Below, in pieces: positions 30,475 through 42,032 of a stretch of DNA of 64,000 bases. The stretch's first letter is position 1, and each line of letters opens with the position of its first letter. This stretch comes from Mortierella sp. BCC40632 (lineage: Eukaryota; Mortierellomycota; Mortierellomycetes; Mortierellales; Mortierellaceae). Location of the stretch: assembly GCA_011634665.1 (NCBI GenBank), contig WAEK01000009.1, forward strand, positions 1,293,501-1,357,500. The letters run 5' to 3'. Made by a program: the position numbers and the translations under genes. The notes below the pieces were generated by a model. That model was not told where the DNA came from. It did no database searches and was given only the letters and a program-made list of their open reading frames with translations.

Positions 30475-30493
30475 CTGCGTAGATCACCAAATC
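30475..30493 (-). promoter_or_regulatory. primer-binding-site candidate
   Basis: Immediately inside the 5' LTR, in element orientation: GATT then TGGTGATCTACGCAG. TGG followed by a stretch that could pair to a tRNA 3' end (CCA) is expected here. The matching tRNA was not identified. Confidence 0.45.
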
Positions 30494-30907
30494 TGTAACA
30501 AGAAAATCTGGCTACGTGGTCTTAAGATATAGTGTGATTTGAAGGTAGTGGGATGGAGAAGGATGGGAAGGTGGGAAGTGTGGCAAGAGAAGTATTTGTA
30601 AGATTTTGATATGGGTTGCTAACCGAGGTTTTATTAAGCGAAGCTCTTGGCTTAAATAGAAGAGGGGGGGGTGGACATGGATGGGTCTGGGCTAGGGGAG
30701 TGTATTGGTTAGGGGAATATCGTGTGGTGCCATGGTCAGGATGTCTTCGGGGCTATTGGGGTGGTGCGGGGACTGTAGGGGCTAGGGGTTGGGTACCGGG
30801 GCGGCGACACTAGACGTGGTCGAGGCTGGCCTAGGTCTGTGTCTAGGATACGGTGACGTCATGGAGTCGATGCGGCTTACGGACGACACGCACTCGACCT
30901 CCCGACA
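30494..30907 (-). repeat. LTR (5' LTR in element orientation)
   Basis: Same termini as the other LTR. Differences from it: T4 for T5 and G8 for G7 in two runs, one C/T change, and loss of one copy of a GGAC/GACG doublet. Confidence 0.95.
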
Positions 30908-30919
30908 AAAATATCAAAG

Positions 30920-30991
30920 GCAGGATTAGCTCAGCGGCAGAGCAGCCGACTGCAGATCGGCAGGTCTCCGGTTCAAATCCGGAATTCTGCT
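30920..30991 (+). tRNA. tRNA-Cys(GCA)
   Basis: Acceptor GCAGGAT with ATTCTGC (one G-T pair), D arm GCTC-AGCGGCA-GAGC, anticodon stem GCCGA/TCGGC with loop CTGCAGA (anticodon GCA), T arm TCCGG-TTCAAAT-CCGGA, discriminator T. A-box and B-box are intact and a T run at 30991-30995 terminates transcription. No intron. Confidence 0.95.
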
Positions 30992-31208
30992 TTTTGCTTC
31001 TTTGTCATTTTTTTAAGTTCTGGCTCCACATCGAGCTCCTGGTTGTCCTCCATCACGGGTTTCTCCATCCTCTTCTTCTTTTTTTTTTTTTTTTTCTCTT
31101 TCTCTCTTTTCCTTTCCTCTTTTTTCCTTTCATCCTTTTTGCTTTCTACCTGTCCACAGTCCCACCTCTTCACTTCTTTTTTCTAATACTCACGACATCA
31201 CTTTCACC

Positions 31209-31993
31209 ATGAGCGCGAATATTAAGAACCTGGTTGAGAAACTCATTCGTATGGAACAACCCTAATTTAATCTCGACGCAAAAAAAAAAAAAAAAAAAAA
31301 AAAAAGAAAAAAAAAGCAGCAGTGACTAGGGATGACTGACTCAGAGATGGCGTCTTTTCTCTTTTTCAATATTGCTATTCAAGGCGAGAACAAGGTCATG
31401 TTTTTTGGCAAGAGCTACTGTCCGTAAGTAGAGAGATGAGGGAGGGGATGTGGTGAAAAGGAGTGAATGGGAGCGAAGAGGAAAAAAGAAAAAAAGGGAG
31501 GACTGAAAAACTCCCCTGAAAAAGCTTCTGGGCTGTTTCGAGGGACCAAGATCCAATTAGAAACTGACTCCCTTCCTCCTCCTCCCCTCCTCCCCACTCC
31601 CCTTTCAAAATCTGATAGGTTCTGTCGCAATGCCAAACAAGTCTTGACTGAGAAAGGTGTCCACTTCAAGGTCTATGAAATCGACCTGGAAGAGGATGGA
31701 GCACAGGTCCAAGATTATCTCCTCCAAAAGACTGGTCAACGTGTAATGTCACCTCACCTACTCTTCTGCTTACCTTGGATCTTTGGCATCTTCTCAAAAT
31801 GTTGCTATTGCTGGGAGAGCCTATACTGACGTTGCTGTCCTATATTCCATACTTGTAGACTGTCCCAAACATCTTTATCAATACTCAGCATCTTGGAGGT
31901 ATGTTCTAGCAGCCATTGCGACTTCTATGTTAAGGATGAGTTTCCGAATCACTCGCTGTTATTGTCTTTATTCTCCAATATGTTCTAAACGCG

Positions 31994-32036
<43 letters not shown>

Positions 32037-32121
32037 CTGTATAGGTAACTCGGACCTTGTTGCTGCCAAAGAGAGTGGTAAATTGGACCATATGCTCGGC
32101 TCTGGCAAACATGAGTTGTAG
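31209..32121 (+). CDS. dithiol glutaredoxin (CPFC)
   Basis: Five exons: 31209-31248, 31384-31423, 31619-31742, 31859-31898 and 32045-32121, all GT-AG and in phase, giving 106 aa, the usual glutaredoxin length. The active site is split by an intron: VMFFGKSYCP ends exon 2 and FCRNAK opens exon 3, giving CPFC. The glutathione-binding TVP motif is present in TVPNIFINTQHLGG, followed by the SDL turn. It reduces protein and glutathione-mixed disulphides in the cytosol, using glutathione. No targeting peptide is seen. The last intron carries a T24/A15 block (about 31997-32036). Start chosen as the first ATG that reads into exon 2. Confidence 0.9.
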
Positions 32122-32167
32122 AGATACCTTTTCTTTTTCGAAAAAAAAAAGAACATCAACATCGACC

Positions 32168-32201
<34 letters not shown>

Positions 32202-32692
32202 CGAAAGCTGCACCTTTGGTGACCCTTTGACACTACTGCTGAGCAAAAAGTGTGAATGTGATTTTCTGTCTTTGGGCTAAACGCGGGTGCCACACATGAG
32301 AGAGAGAGAAAGAGAGAACATTGTATCACCTCATCATCGTTTTCCGTAGTGATAATACAATGCTGTGTTTAGGTATCTCTTGGAGGCGTATCTATTACTG
32401 GAGCCACTCACCTTTACTTCTAGACGGGGAGTGGGGGGTACAGAGCTATGGGAATATCATTGGAAGGGCATCTTGGATGAGAACTACTCAAAAACTCCTT
32501 TTATAAGTGGGATGGTAGTGCAGGTAGGGCTGGACGCGCATAAAATGGCGAGTGTGACGTGCTTTTCCTTTCAACAGAGAGTGGCTAAAAAAACTTGCCC
32601 CCAGATCGCGGATGCAAAAAAAAAAGAGGAATCAGTTTTGCTCCAACAATCCATTTCTTACTCTCAGTGGTTCTCCAAAGACGCCAGAAATA
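32122..32692. other. intergenic between glutaredoxin and nucleoporin genes
   Basis: Contains A tracts at about 32141-32150 and 32167-32195 and a GA-rich stretch near 32300. Short open frames only. It presumably holds the nucleoporin promoter. Confidence 0.5.
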
Positions 32693-35600
32693 ATGGATTC
32701 CCAGCCTCTAAAGCCTTCATGGCTCAATCAGCTGCCAGACCATAGCATCTTTGAACTTGACGAACAAGAATATCTTCAATGGGCGCGTCTCAACAATAAT
32801 AGTGCTGGTGCAACAACAAGCTCAACCTCATCCAAACCAACGAAATCAGGATTCGGATTTGGCCATCCAACAACATTCACAGCAGACAGGGATACCTTTG
32901 GACTAGATGAGCTAAAAGAGGACTATGAGCAGTCATCCCAGGGGCTGTCTTGCATGGCTGTCCATGGACAGGATCTTTACGTGGCTGTGGGCCGACAGAT
33001 TCGGTACACGAGCCTTGCAGACCTGAAAAAAGGCGTAGAGACCCATGGTCGTAATGCCGCAGCAGCCTATATCCAGCAAAAGCAGCACAAGGTAAAAGAG
33101 GCAGACTATGACAGGTCATACGCCCTTTTGAGATCAAAATCACCTCTATCTCAGCCTAGTAACTATCACTAACGCACCTCTTTTTTGTTTTGCTTTTTGC
33201 ATTAACAGGTGTTGAAGATCCAGAACATCGATTTCGATATTCGCCGCCTGGTCCTCAACCATGAAGGAAAGTTGATGGCTATTGTGGGTGATGAAAAAGT
33301 GGTCATTGCCGCACTTCCAAAGACAATCAAGCAGGATCCCAAGGCTGTCAACTGCAAGTCGTTCGTTCTTGGAGAGTACTATCACATCAACATGGGACCA
33401 ACCAAGGTCGTCAAAGTCCTCTGGCACCCCCTCAGCAAAGGCTTCACACATGTCCTCGTCTTGACTCACGATAGTCTCCTCAGGTTCGGAAAAACAACAA
33501 CAACAAAGGAAGGAGACCTATTTTGGCGTAGGGAGTCATTACACTGAACAAGAAATTGATTGATTCGACTTTTGGACACTCTTTCTCTCTCTTTCAACCA
33601 TTTCATAGGATGTACGATGTGGCCACAGATATCGATGAGCCGGAGCAGATTTATAACTTTGGAGGCGAAGGGAGGACCGCTAGTGTATTTGGACCCGATG
33701 TCGACGATGCTGCTTCTTTCTGTTTTGGCTCAAAGTACTCGGAGTGGGGTCAGCTTACAGTATACTGCTTGACCCACACTGGTGATATATTTATGATGTG
33801 TCCCGTCATGCCCGAGAACTGGTACTGCTTACTCAGAAGCTACTTTCTTCAGATCACGCTTTTCTATTTGACATTTACGTTGTACTTACCCCATACTGTT
33901 TTTCTTCACTACCACACTAGTTTGCTTGAAAAATCAGATTTGGATGAGATTCGCTCTGGATTAGAAAATGCTGACGCGTCAGCATTGACAGACGACTCAG
34001 AGGCGATACAGGTGGCGTTCGGGAAGGAATGGATCAAAGCTCTAATGGAAAGTGTTCAATCTCATCCTTTCTCAGATGAGGTTGTAATAGTGAAGAATCC
34101 TCTCTTGAAACACGCCGAGATTGTTCGCCAAGGTCCTTTCCTCTATCAGCCACCCCCTATTGAATTGGACGACGATGACAACAGGGCAAGCGATATCCTC
34201 AGTTTGGAGACAGAGGCTGCAGAAGTGATCGCTGTGGCCCATTCATGTGGCAAGGTCGATATTTGTATAGCAGTTGACCGACCAATGGCCAAATGGACCA
34301 ACTCGCGCCCAAATAAGACTTCTCTCAGGAAGACGCCACACTCAGCATCAGAGAATATACCAAAAGACCTTCCAGTGATTTCCGTATATGAATCGGTTGA
34401 TTTGGGTCTCTTAAAGGTGTTTGGCGTCTCAAGCGTGTCAGGCGGAATTGGTGGATATGGTTTGCAGGAGAATCGATTGAGCATCCCTAATCACCCTGTC
34501 CTAGTAGCGGACTCAATGTATGGCGATATGTTTTATGTGTATCATGAGGCGGGAGCGCATTGTGTATCGATCCGACCATGGCTGGACAGATTATCGGCTC
34601 TCTATGAGGCTGCAAGCCAGGGACAAGCGGCGGGATTGGAAAGCAAAATTGCAGCATTTTATGAGGCCAAAGTGAAGTCGACTGTAGGATGCATTGTAAA
34701 TACTCGCCCTACACGTACAAGGTCAGTGGCATACAGAGGTGACTAGACGTTCGAGCTGTGTGAATATTTGCTGATTTCTAATTTCGACTCTGTTGCAATG
34801 GTGACTCTAGTGCTGCGGCCCCTGTCATTGGCTGCTCTGTTGTGACAGATGCCTATTTGGAGTACTCGCTCCTTCTCCTTACATCCTCTCTTCAACTTAT
34901 TGGGTTGGAGCTGACACCCAGACCCCGAACAACGGCTGCATCCTCGACAACAGCCGTTGGCTCAGCAGGTGCATTCGGCTCAACAACGCAGACACAGATC
35001 AACAGTGCTAATTCACCAAAGGAGGATGTCATATACCAGAATACACTGACGCTACCTATGTTTGAGAGCCAGGATCTATTGTCAATGAATGGACTGCCTC
35101 TCCAGCCCAAGGTGGTCTTGCCACCTGGGGTTGGTACTGCTGATATCATTGTTACAGAAGCGAACCTTGAATTCCTGGGCATTATGGTCCAAGGAATCCG
35201 TGAGTCATTGCGCGACGTCTACACAGCCTCCGATATCGCTCAACAACGGTATGTTGGTGGGGGTTAAGGATGGGATTTATTTCATGATAAATTGAATCGC
35301 TGACTACTTGGATTTTACTCGCACGGCTGTTCTAAAATATCTTTTACCTTTTTCTTCCTTTCTCTCTCCCCACCTCTTCCTCTTATCAGAATGGTAGCTC
35401 AGGAAGCAGAGTATATACGACAGCAAGAAAAGGTCAGCAAGACGCACGAACACATTCGGTCGACGCTTGCAAAAAAGATGCAACAACAGGTCGACCGACA
35501 GGATGCTCAAAGTGCCTTCCAACGCAAATTAATGGCACGTGCAGACGAGTTACTTCAGAAATTGATGGAGTCGCGTGAGCCTGAATTGAGCCCTGCAGAG

Positions 35601-36046
35601 AAGCAATGGGTTCGTGATGTTGCCAAGTCTGAGAGGTCTGTCAAGACTTTTGTTGAGCGGAGGAATCGCGTTCAGACGCAGCATGATATTCTGAAGAGAC
35701 GGTTGTCAGAGATGACTGATTCCCTGAGGGGCTCTGTTGGCACTCGTCAATTTGGTGCCAGCACTGATCAGGTGCATGGGCCAAACCCACGATATGGAAC
35801 GGCTCAACTAAAGACAGTGGAAAGTGCCCTTTCCGTCGAGTAAGTATTCCAATGTCACTGAAAGAAAAAAAAGGATGTTTATTGTTTGATGCACTTGATG
35901 GAAGTACTCGTTTTTTCTCATATCATGCTGATGTTTGTCGTTGTCGCACTAGGTCTCAACTACTGGATACTACTCTCAAGATGGTGGCAGACGTGTCATC
36001 TCGACTAGAGATTCTGGACATATCCCAAGAAATCACGGAGGCTTGA
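32693..36046 (+). CDS. NUP88: Nup88/Nup82-like nucleoporin
   Basis: Seven exons: 32693-33091, 33209-33483, 33609-33821, 33921-34721, 34811-35248, 35390-35839 and 35953-36046, in phase throughout, 889 aa. The N-terminal two thirds look like the Nup88/Nup82 beta-propeller (IRRLVLNHEGKLMAIVGDEK, then VVKVLWHPLSKGFTHVLVLTHDSLLRMYDV). The C-terminal third (from about residue 700) is a long heptad-rich coiled coil (RQQEKVSKTHEHIRSTLAKK onward), as in the family, where it binds partner nucleoporins on the cytoplasmic face of the nuclear pore. Start Met MDSQPLKPSW follows an in-frame upstream extension that looks untranslated. Identification is by motif pattern and architecture; a search would settle Nup88 against other propeller proteins. 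Confidence 0.78.
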
Positions 36047-36127
36047 ATGGAAGTACCCCCAACATTAGTCACTGTTTCCTCGACAAATAAACATGTCAGA
36101 TTACACGACCATGTTACTACTAGCCCA

Positions 36128-36960
36128 TTATGTGATTTGCAATGTGGTACAGGAGCCCGCTTGGGAGTCTATTCCAGAGCAAACTAAATACTCGTGGAAG
36201 TTATGTTTTGTGTCCACAAATGCAACAAGAACAGGGATTGTGAATGGGCTGCCATTTATTAGGGAGGGAGGGAGGGAGGGAGGGAGAAGTATGTTTATCG
36301 TTTTCATTGTGGACCGTGAAACGTTCTTTAATCGCCTCCTGATTTGAGAGGATTGCGCTCCACACTTCCATATTCTCAACAGCGGAACCCCAGTGATGTA
36401 CATTATCAATTGGGATGTCAATGCCATGTTCTTGACTAACGGTAGCGGGCGGGCAGTCTTGCTCAGGGTATTTGGAAGGAAGTCTTGTCCAACGCAGCAT
36501 TCGTTGCGTCTCCGCTGCGCATTCACTTTTTGTGATATTTTCACTCTGCCTTGTAGGCTTTCTCTAGCCAAAATTTTGAAGACCATGATTAGTCTTGTGT
36601 ACATCAAAAAAAAAAAAAAAAAAACCAATCCCAATTCCAATTCCCCAGAGAGAAACCTTTGGAGAAGATTCCCTCCGACTGGCAATCTGGTCTCGACCTC
36701 TTTGTCATTAATAACATCGAGCAGGCTTAGTCTTTTGCCCCTGAGAATCCCGGTAATGAGGCAGGCCTGCCTATGAGGGTTCTCTGGACCGGTAGGTATG
36801 TACACAACCGGTTCACACTCTGCCAGAAACGTCAGAGCACGGTGAGCATATTCCTTTCTTGGCAAGAGCTGTGAGTCCCACTCAAAGACCGCAGTGGTGC
36901 GTTCGAGGAGTACCCCGCTATTGTCAGGAGGTATGTGGAAGATGTGACATGAAGTTGGTT
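36128..36960 (-). pseudogene. unrecognised coding-like fragment
   Basis: Two coding-like stretches on the minus strand: about 36950-36625 (ERTTAVFEWDSQLLPRKEYAHRALTFLA then YIPTGPENPHR) and 36500-36290 (WTRLPSKYPEQDCPP then DNVHHWGSAVENMEVWSAIL), separated by an A/T tract and in different frames. Amino-acid use looks real, but there is no good start codon and no domain I recognise. It may be a remnant of an accessory gene; a spliced intact gene is less likely. Confidence 0.35.
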
Positions 36961-36995
36961 AAAAATAGTTGATGGGGAAAACGATAGATGAAGAG

Positions 36996-37100
36996 AGAAA
37001 AGTTAGGAGGGATGTAAAGAGAAGAGAAAATGCTAGGAAAGGTGAAAAGAGAAGAGAAAGGCTAGGAAGGATGTAAAGAGGAGAGAAAGGCTTGTAATGT
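36996..37100. repeat. 33-bp purine-rich minisatellite
   Basis: About three to four degenerate copies of GAGAAGAGAAAGGCTAGGAA followed by GGATGTAAA. Confidence 0.75.
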
Positions 37101-37403
37101 GTAGTTTGTCAAGAGGAAGAGGAGAATCCACAGCAGTACGTTGCGCCGCAACCACTAGTGTCGGATGTGTCATTTCCACCATTCTCAGTGACTCCTCTTA
37201 CCTAACATGATGTTATTTTTTTTCTTTCAAAAAGAAATAGATAACGGCAACCATGTCCTTTGCGGAACATGGACGGACGCGGGTATCCCGTTGATAAGAA
37301 GATGCGTGGTGCAGCGGGGTCATTTTTCCATCCACAGGTCAAAAGATGGCAGGAAAGTTGGGTTTTTACTTGAAGTGGGTTTTGAAGATATTTTCACCCC
37401 TGA

Positions 37404-37940
37404 CTAGGCGACCACCACGTCTTCAAGATAGTATACCACACCAATCGGTGTAGCACATAACCGAGCTGGGCGACGCGTTTGATATCTTCTCCAGATTGAT
37501 ATACAGGGAGGGAGAGAGACCTGTTGTGGCCAAGACGATGGAGAGCTACCATCGCCTGAAAGACAACATTTTACGCGTTGTCTGAAACTTGAGGCTCGAA
37601 AGATATCATGACTCTTGATGAATTCAACCAGGTACTGGAGCTTCCCCGGGGGCACTCCTGGTTTCTTGCCCTAAATTCGGTCTCGGTAGTCCCGCAGAGA
37701 TCGAGAATTTGAGAAGGGACAGACTGGTCTAGGGTTCCATGGGCTCGCATTGAAGTTTTGAGTGGTTTTAAAGAGCTCCAGAGCGTGCGCCACTGATAAA
37801 AATGACCGTCCTATCGTATTCACTCGATGGGTTCCAGTGCATGCCGCGTCGCGATTGTCATACTAAGTTTGATATCATTTCTTGGCACAGAGTTGTCTGG
37901 TGCTGAGGCATTGCATAACTGAATTAAAGTATCTAACAAT
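37404..37940 (-). pseudogene. unrecognised coding-like fragment
   Basis: Minus-strand pieces such as VPPGKLQYLVEFIKSHDIFRA and VALHRLGHNRSLPLYINLEK lie in different frames within about 300 bp, suggesting a broken gene. No family recognised. It could belong with the fragment at 36128-36960. Confidence 0.3.
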
Positions 37941-38741
37941 CTCTCTTTCTCTTTTTTATTTATTTTTCTCACATATTCCATCATTCAAAAAGAAGAACTG
38001 CTCCTGAGTTGGATGCACGAGTCGTGCTTATGGCTGATTTGCTTGGTCTTGAGTAAAATCAATAAGACTAAGCAAAAATCAGCTGCAGAAAGGGGATTAC
38101 TCTTTGAAAATACAAAAGTGAGCATTGACACCTGCGGAGCATTATCCTCTCCACAGTTTGAGAGAAAGGTATGGAAGGAAGGGGAAGGGGGGGGGGGAGG
38201 GTGCACGATCCGGTTTTGTTGCGCGCGCGGCCAGGGCAGACAGTGAGCAGTTGTTGTGAGGAGAGGAGAGCAGAGAGGAAGAAAGAGAAGAGCGTTGATA
38301 GTCTATACCATGGGGCGAAAAAAAAAAAAGGTACATGTCATGTCGACAAGCTAAACAAGAATCGAGGGACAGAGAGCGAAGAGAGCATTTTTTTTAAGCT
38401 TCATATGTAATCCATCCGAGCTGATGATAGTCCCGCGTGCTTGTGCTTGTCCACCCACCACCTCTTCCTCTCTTCAATTTCTTCGCCGTCTTGCCTACTT
38501 TCTTCTCTCCGCCCCAGATGCTGTCTCTCTCTCTCTGCTGATTCAATCTTCTCTGTCTCGGTCCTGTCCTTCTTTGCTTCTTCTTTCCATTTCCTCACTG
38601 TGCGCAACCCCTGTCTGCCAAGATCCACCTCTACAATAGAGCTTTCTTCTCCTTCTCCTTCTATTCCTCCTCCTCCTCCTCCTCCTCCTCCTCTTTCTCT
38701 TCCTCCTCCTCAGCCCCCACGGGCCCCTTTCTTTATGCACC

Positions 38742-41700
38742 ATGTATATGCACAGTACTCTCCAACCGAAAATCAACCCGTCGCGACGGACACCGTCTCT
38801 GCCTCAGCAACCCAAGAAGCGGGTTCCAAACTGGCACCTTCTCGTCCGACCGGCCATGTCGGATGCGAATCCTCGCAAATCGAACCTAGAAAAGTTGTTG
38901 GATGAGGACCTGGCCGAACTACGGATCGCTATGGATCTCTTTTTGAATTCACGCATGAACCAAGCTGAAGAGTTGGTCATGACTCGTTCCCGCCAAAAAC
39001 CCGATTCGATGTACTACCAACTCGGTGTGGCATTGTTGACAGCTCTTCGTGCCATTCTGACTTTTCACCCTGACAAGATTGAACAGGCGATGAAGGCTTT
39101 TGATGCAACTCTCAAGATTGCGAATCGACATCGTAAACCTGCGAGTTCAGTTGTGGGCTTGAGTACTGTCAAGTCGATTGGGTCATGGGTGATTGGTAAT
39201 GTCGGGGCAGGGAGCTTTCGTGGAATGACGAGACTCGAGAAGCATGCTGTAAGTGAGGGAGAGAAAAAGTGTGCGAGTGCGTGAGAGAGGACTGTTGTGC
39301 ACATGTTGCACTCGACTCGCACACAGACACGGACACAGACACACACACTTGAATACAATCGTTGGCTAGGAGGAAAAATCATTCCTTGACCTAACCTACG
39401 ACGAACGCAACGCGTCTCTTCTCGCCGCGATCTAAACCTTTCTTTCATAGGAACTAGTTTACGCAGAGGCAACCGTACTCCGTGCTGGGTTCAGTGTCCT
39501 CTATTACCAAGACTTTTGGTCCTTGTTTGAAGAGTCACTCTCACTCCGGACAGCCTTTGCCATCTTTAACGGACTCAAGTCCCATTTTGACGAGGTTGAG
39601 CAGGAACTCAAAGCTGGAGGAGACATTGCTGAACATTATCTCGACGAACACCTTGCTACCGGTCTCATTTTCGCAGCCTCCCTCTTTAATATCGCCATCA
39701 GTTTCTTTCCCGATACGATCATCAAACTTTTGCAGTTTGTCGGTTTCCCCGCTGATCGTGACTGGGGTCTGGCTCTACTCAACACAGCTGGAATGTGGAC
39801 TCATGATGCTCCGGACAAGAGCCATGGCAACGAGAGTGTGAAAGGAAAAGCGACTTCCGAGAACGGAGCCAGTAGTGATAACAGAGAGGGCGATGTGGAG
39901 AATGCAGAGGACGTGGACGATGCTGAAGCTGCTACGGAGCTGAAGGAGCGGCTTACGTCTCCTACGAACGAAGGTCTCAGGAGACAGATCTGTGACATGG
40001 CCCCCATTGCCATTCACCTGATTGCTGCCTCGTTTGTACCGTTCCGACATGTCGATTACTCTTTTGCAGAAAAAATCAACAACTACAACCTCCACAAGGT
40101 ACCTTTTTTTTTTAACCTTCTCTTTACTATTATTATTTTTTGCTGGTGTTTGAAATGGTTCATGGTATGGAATCCCAAATGAAAGTACTACACTAACAGA
40201 GCTAACTTTTTTTTTTCTCTCGCCTAACCTTTTGCTACTCGACAGTATCCAGAGTCTATGTTCTTCCAGTTCCTTAAAGCAAGACATGCGCAAGTGAATA
40301 CGCGGTTAGAAGAGTCGATCGCGATCCACGAGGCTATTGAGGTGGAAGCAGAGTGGCGCAATTTGAAGCATGCTTGTACGTTTGAACAATTAATGTGTGC
40401 AATGATGGAGTCCAACCACGATCTGGCTTGTAGCAAGAGTCGAATTCTTCTCCGCGAAAGCAATTGGTCAAAGACCATCTTCCGATACCTGGCTGCAGTC
40501 ACCACGATGTGTCGAGGTCTACCCAAGGAGGCAAAACGAGTACCAGAGTTGATGAAGAAGGTCGAGCCCGGCATGCAAAAGTTTTGTGGAATCGAAGTTT
40601 TCCCAGAGGTAAGCTCTAATTCACTTTGTCGCCCTTCTTCCCTTCCTATGTTTTTTTTTTTTTTTTTAACGAGGATGCTATTTATTCACCGATGGACACA
40701 TTGTTTTTTTGTATGGTGCTGATTAGACGTATTGTGCAAGAAAGGCGAATCGGTACCTGAAAGAAGGTCATTTAGTGCTTGCGGATTATGATTTCTTGGT
40801 GCTCTGGAATGGATTCGAGATGATGCCACTCAAGTCTTTGAGGGTAGCGCTTGACAACATTATGCAAGAGGTCCAACGACTTGAGGCACTCCTTCCTTCT
40901 TCAATGGCTGCAATCTCGGAACGGCCCTTGCCTAAAGGGGACTATACGATCGAAGCTGCCTCAAAGCTTCTGGGTTCTTTTCTTTCTGGCACAGTTGGAG
41001 TCCATGCGCTGACCAAAGCAGACAAGGTTGAAGGATACGAGAATTATTATGACGATCTGTGCATTAGCCACTACCTACTGGGTCTCGTTGCAAAGCATAT
41101 TGCGTTTTTCCCTGAAGAGGTCTTTGATGAGGACATGTGCACAAAGGCGTTGAGGTCGTTCAAGACAGTCTTTAGATATGCGCCTTATATTAAGGATGAC
41201 ACGTATGCCTATTACCTCTCACATTTCCATGTGGGTCAGATTTTGATGGATCAGGGGTTCCTGAACGAGGCAGATGAAAAGTTCAAGTACCTGTTGAGCA
41301 CAATCCACCCTACGCTGTTGTCACTACCAACACTAGTGGCGGGCAAGAACAGGAATTCGCTTGAGGTGGTTGTATTGGCAAAGGCCCACGCTGCCATGTA
41401 TCTACTCAACGAAGATCGAGCAAATGCTGAAGCGGGTGCGGAGTCGAATATTGAAAGCGGATTGCGTAGCCCGCTTGCGTACGCAAGTTCGGTCCGTCTT
41501 TCAGCCTCCAAAACCGGTTCATCGACTCGGGTCGATAGATCGCCTCAACCAACACCGTCGCGTATTCTGGATACAGTGTTTAGAGGAATGAGTATCGATC
41601 TCTCACGAGGGAACGGAGGCACCAACTCGAGTACGGGTGAGGATGAGTTTGAATCCGCTGGAGACCGCTTCTCATTACAATCAGCATCGTCACTGTCGTC

Positions 41701-41809
41701 TGAACAGTCAGAGTCGCCTTCCGCAAAGTCGATCGGGCAAAGCATTCCTACAAAGAGTCAGCATAACTTTACAGCGTTTCCTACAGTCGAGATCCGGCAT
41801 GATCGTTGA
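38742..41809 (+). CDS. IML2: Iml2/TTC39-family TPR protein
   Basis: Four exons: 38742-39248, 39451-40098, 40246-40608 and 40727-41809, all phase 0, 866 aa. The family signature is seen in DLAELRIAMDLFLNSRMNQAEEL, the ALLTALRAILTFHP segment, FIFAASLFNIAISFFPDTIIKLLQFVGFPADRDWGL-type helices (residues about 240-280) and the SHYLLGLVAKHIAFFPEE and YAYYLSHFHVGQILMDQGFLNEADEKF helices near the C-terminus. Yeast Iml2 acts at mitochondria and lipid droplets in inclusion-body clearance; by homology this is a cytosol/membrane-associated helical-repeat protein. An acidic insert (about residues 290-330) and a Ser-rich tail (from about residue 730) are probably disordered. The start could also be the Met at 38856 (MSDANPRKSN), which is closer to where conservation begins. 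Confidence 0.85.
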
Positions 41810-42032
41810 CAAGGGACTTGAAACTGTTTTTTAATACCCCCCCTCCTCATCGCCTAATTACTGTTTATGTGTGTACATCATAATGACCCGTTTATTTGGG
41901 GCCATTCTTAATTTACAAAATCGAGTACGCTATAGAAGCTTTTGATTCCATGACATGTTCCCTCAATTACAAAATACAAGAGAAAAGTCTCTGTCATGTT
42001 TTTCTTCTTCTGTCTTTCTTCCTTTCTCACAA
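41810..42032. other. convergent 3' flank
   Basis: Short region shared by the 3' ends of the Iml2-like gene (plus) and the FUN14 gene (minus). AT-rich, with no other feature. Confidence 0.5.

Larger units (their letters stand above)
25030..30907 (-). mobile_element. Ty3/gypsy LTR retrotransposon, inserted beside tRNA-Cys
   Basis: 5,878 bp with direct LTRs of 418 and 414 bp, order gag, protease, reverse transcriptase, RNase H, integrase on the minus strand, which is the Ty3/gypsy order. Left flank AAAAA and right flank AAAAT agree in four of five bases, so the expected 5-bp target duplication is suggestive, not certain. The right end lies 12 bp upstream of the mature tRNA-Cys gene. LTRs differ by one substitution, a 4-bp indel and two homopolymer lengths, so insertion was recent. 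Confidence 0.93.
36047..38741. other. 2.7-kb intergenic stretch with gene remnants and simple repeats
   Basis: Besides the coding-like remnants listed separately (36128-36960 and 37404-37940, minus strand), it has a GGGA/GGGAG run at 36262-36286, a 33-bp minisatellite at 36996-37100, a G run at 38184-38196 and a CTC microsatellite at about 38669-38692 in the presumed 5' leader of the next gene. Confidence 0.55.

Noticed and set aside
25025..30912. Certain 5-bp target duplication for the gypsy element
   Set aside because: Flanks read AAAAA and AAAAT within an A-rich stretch; four matches of five by chance are easy, so it is reported only as suggestive.
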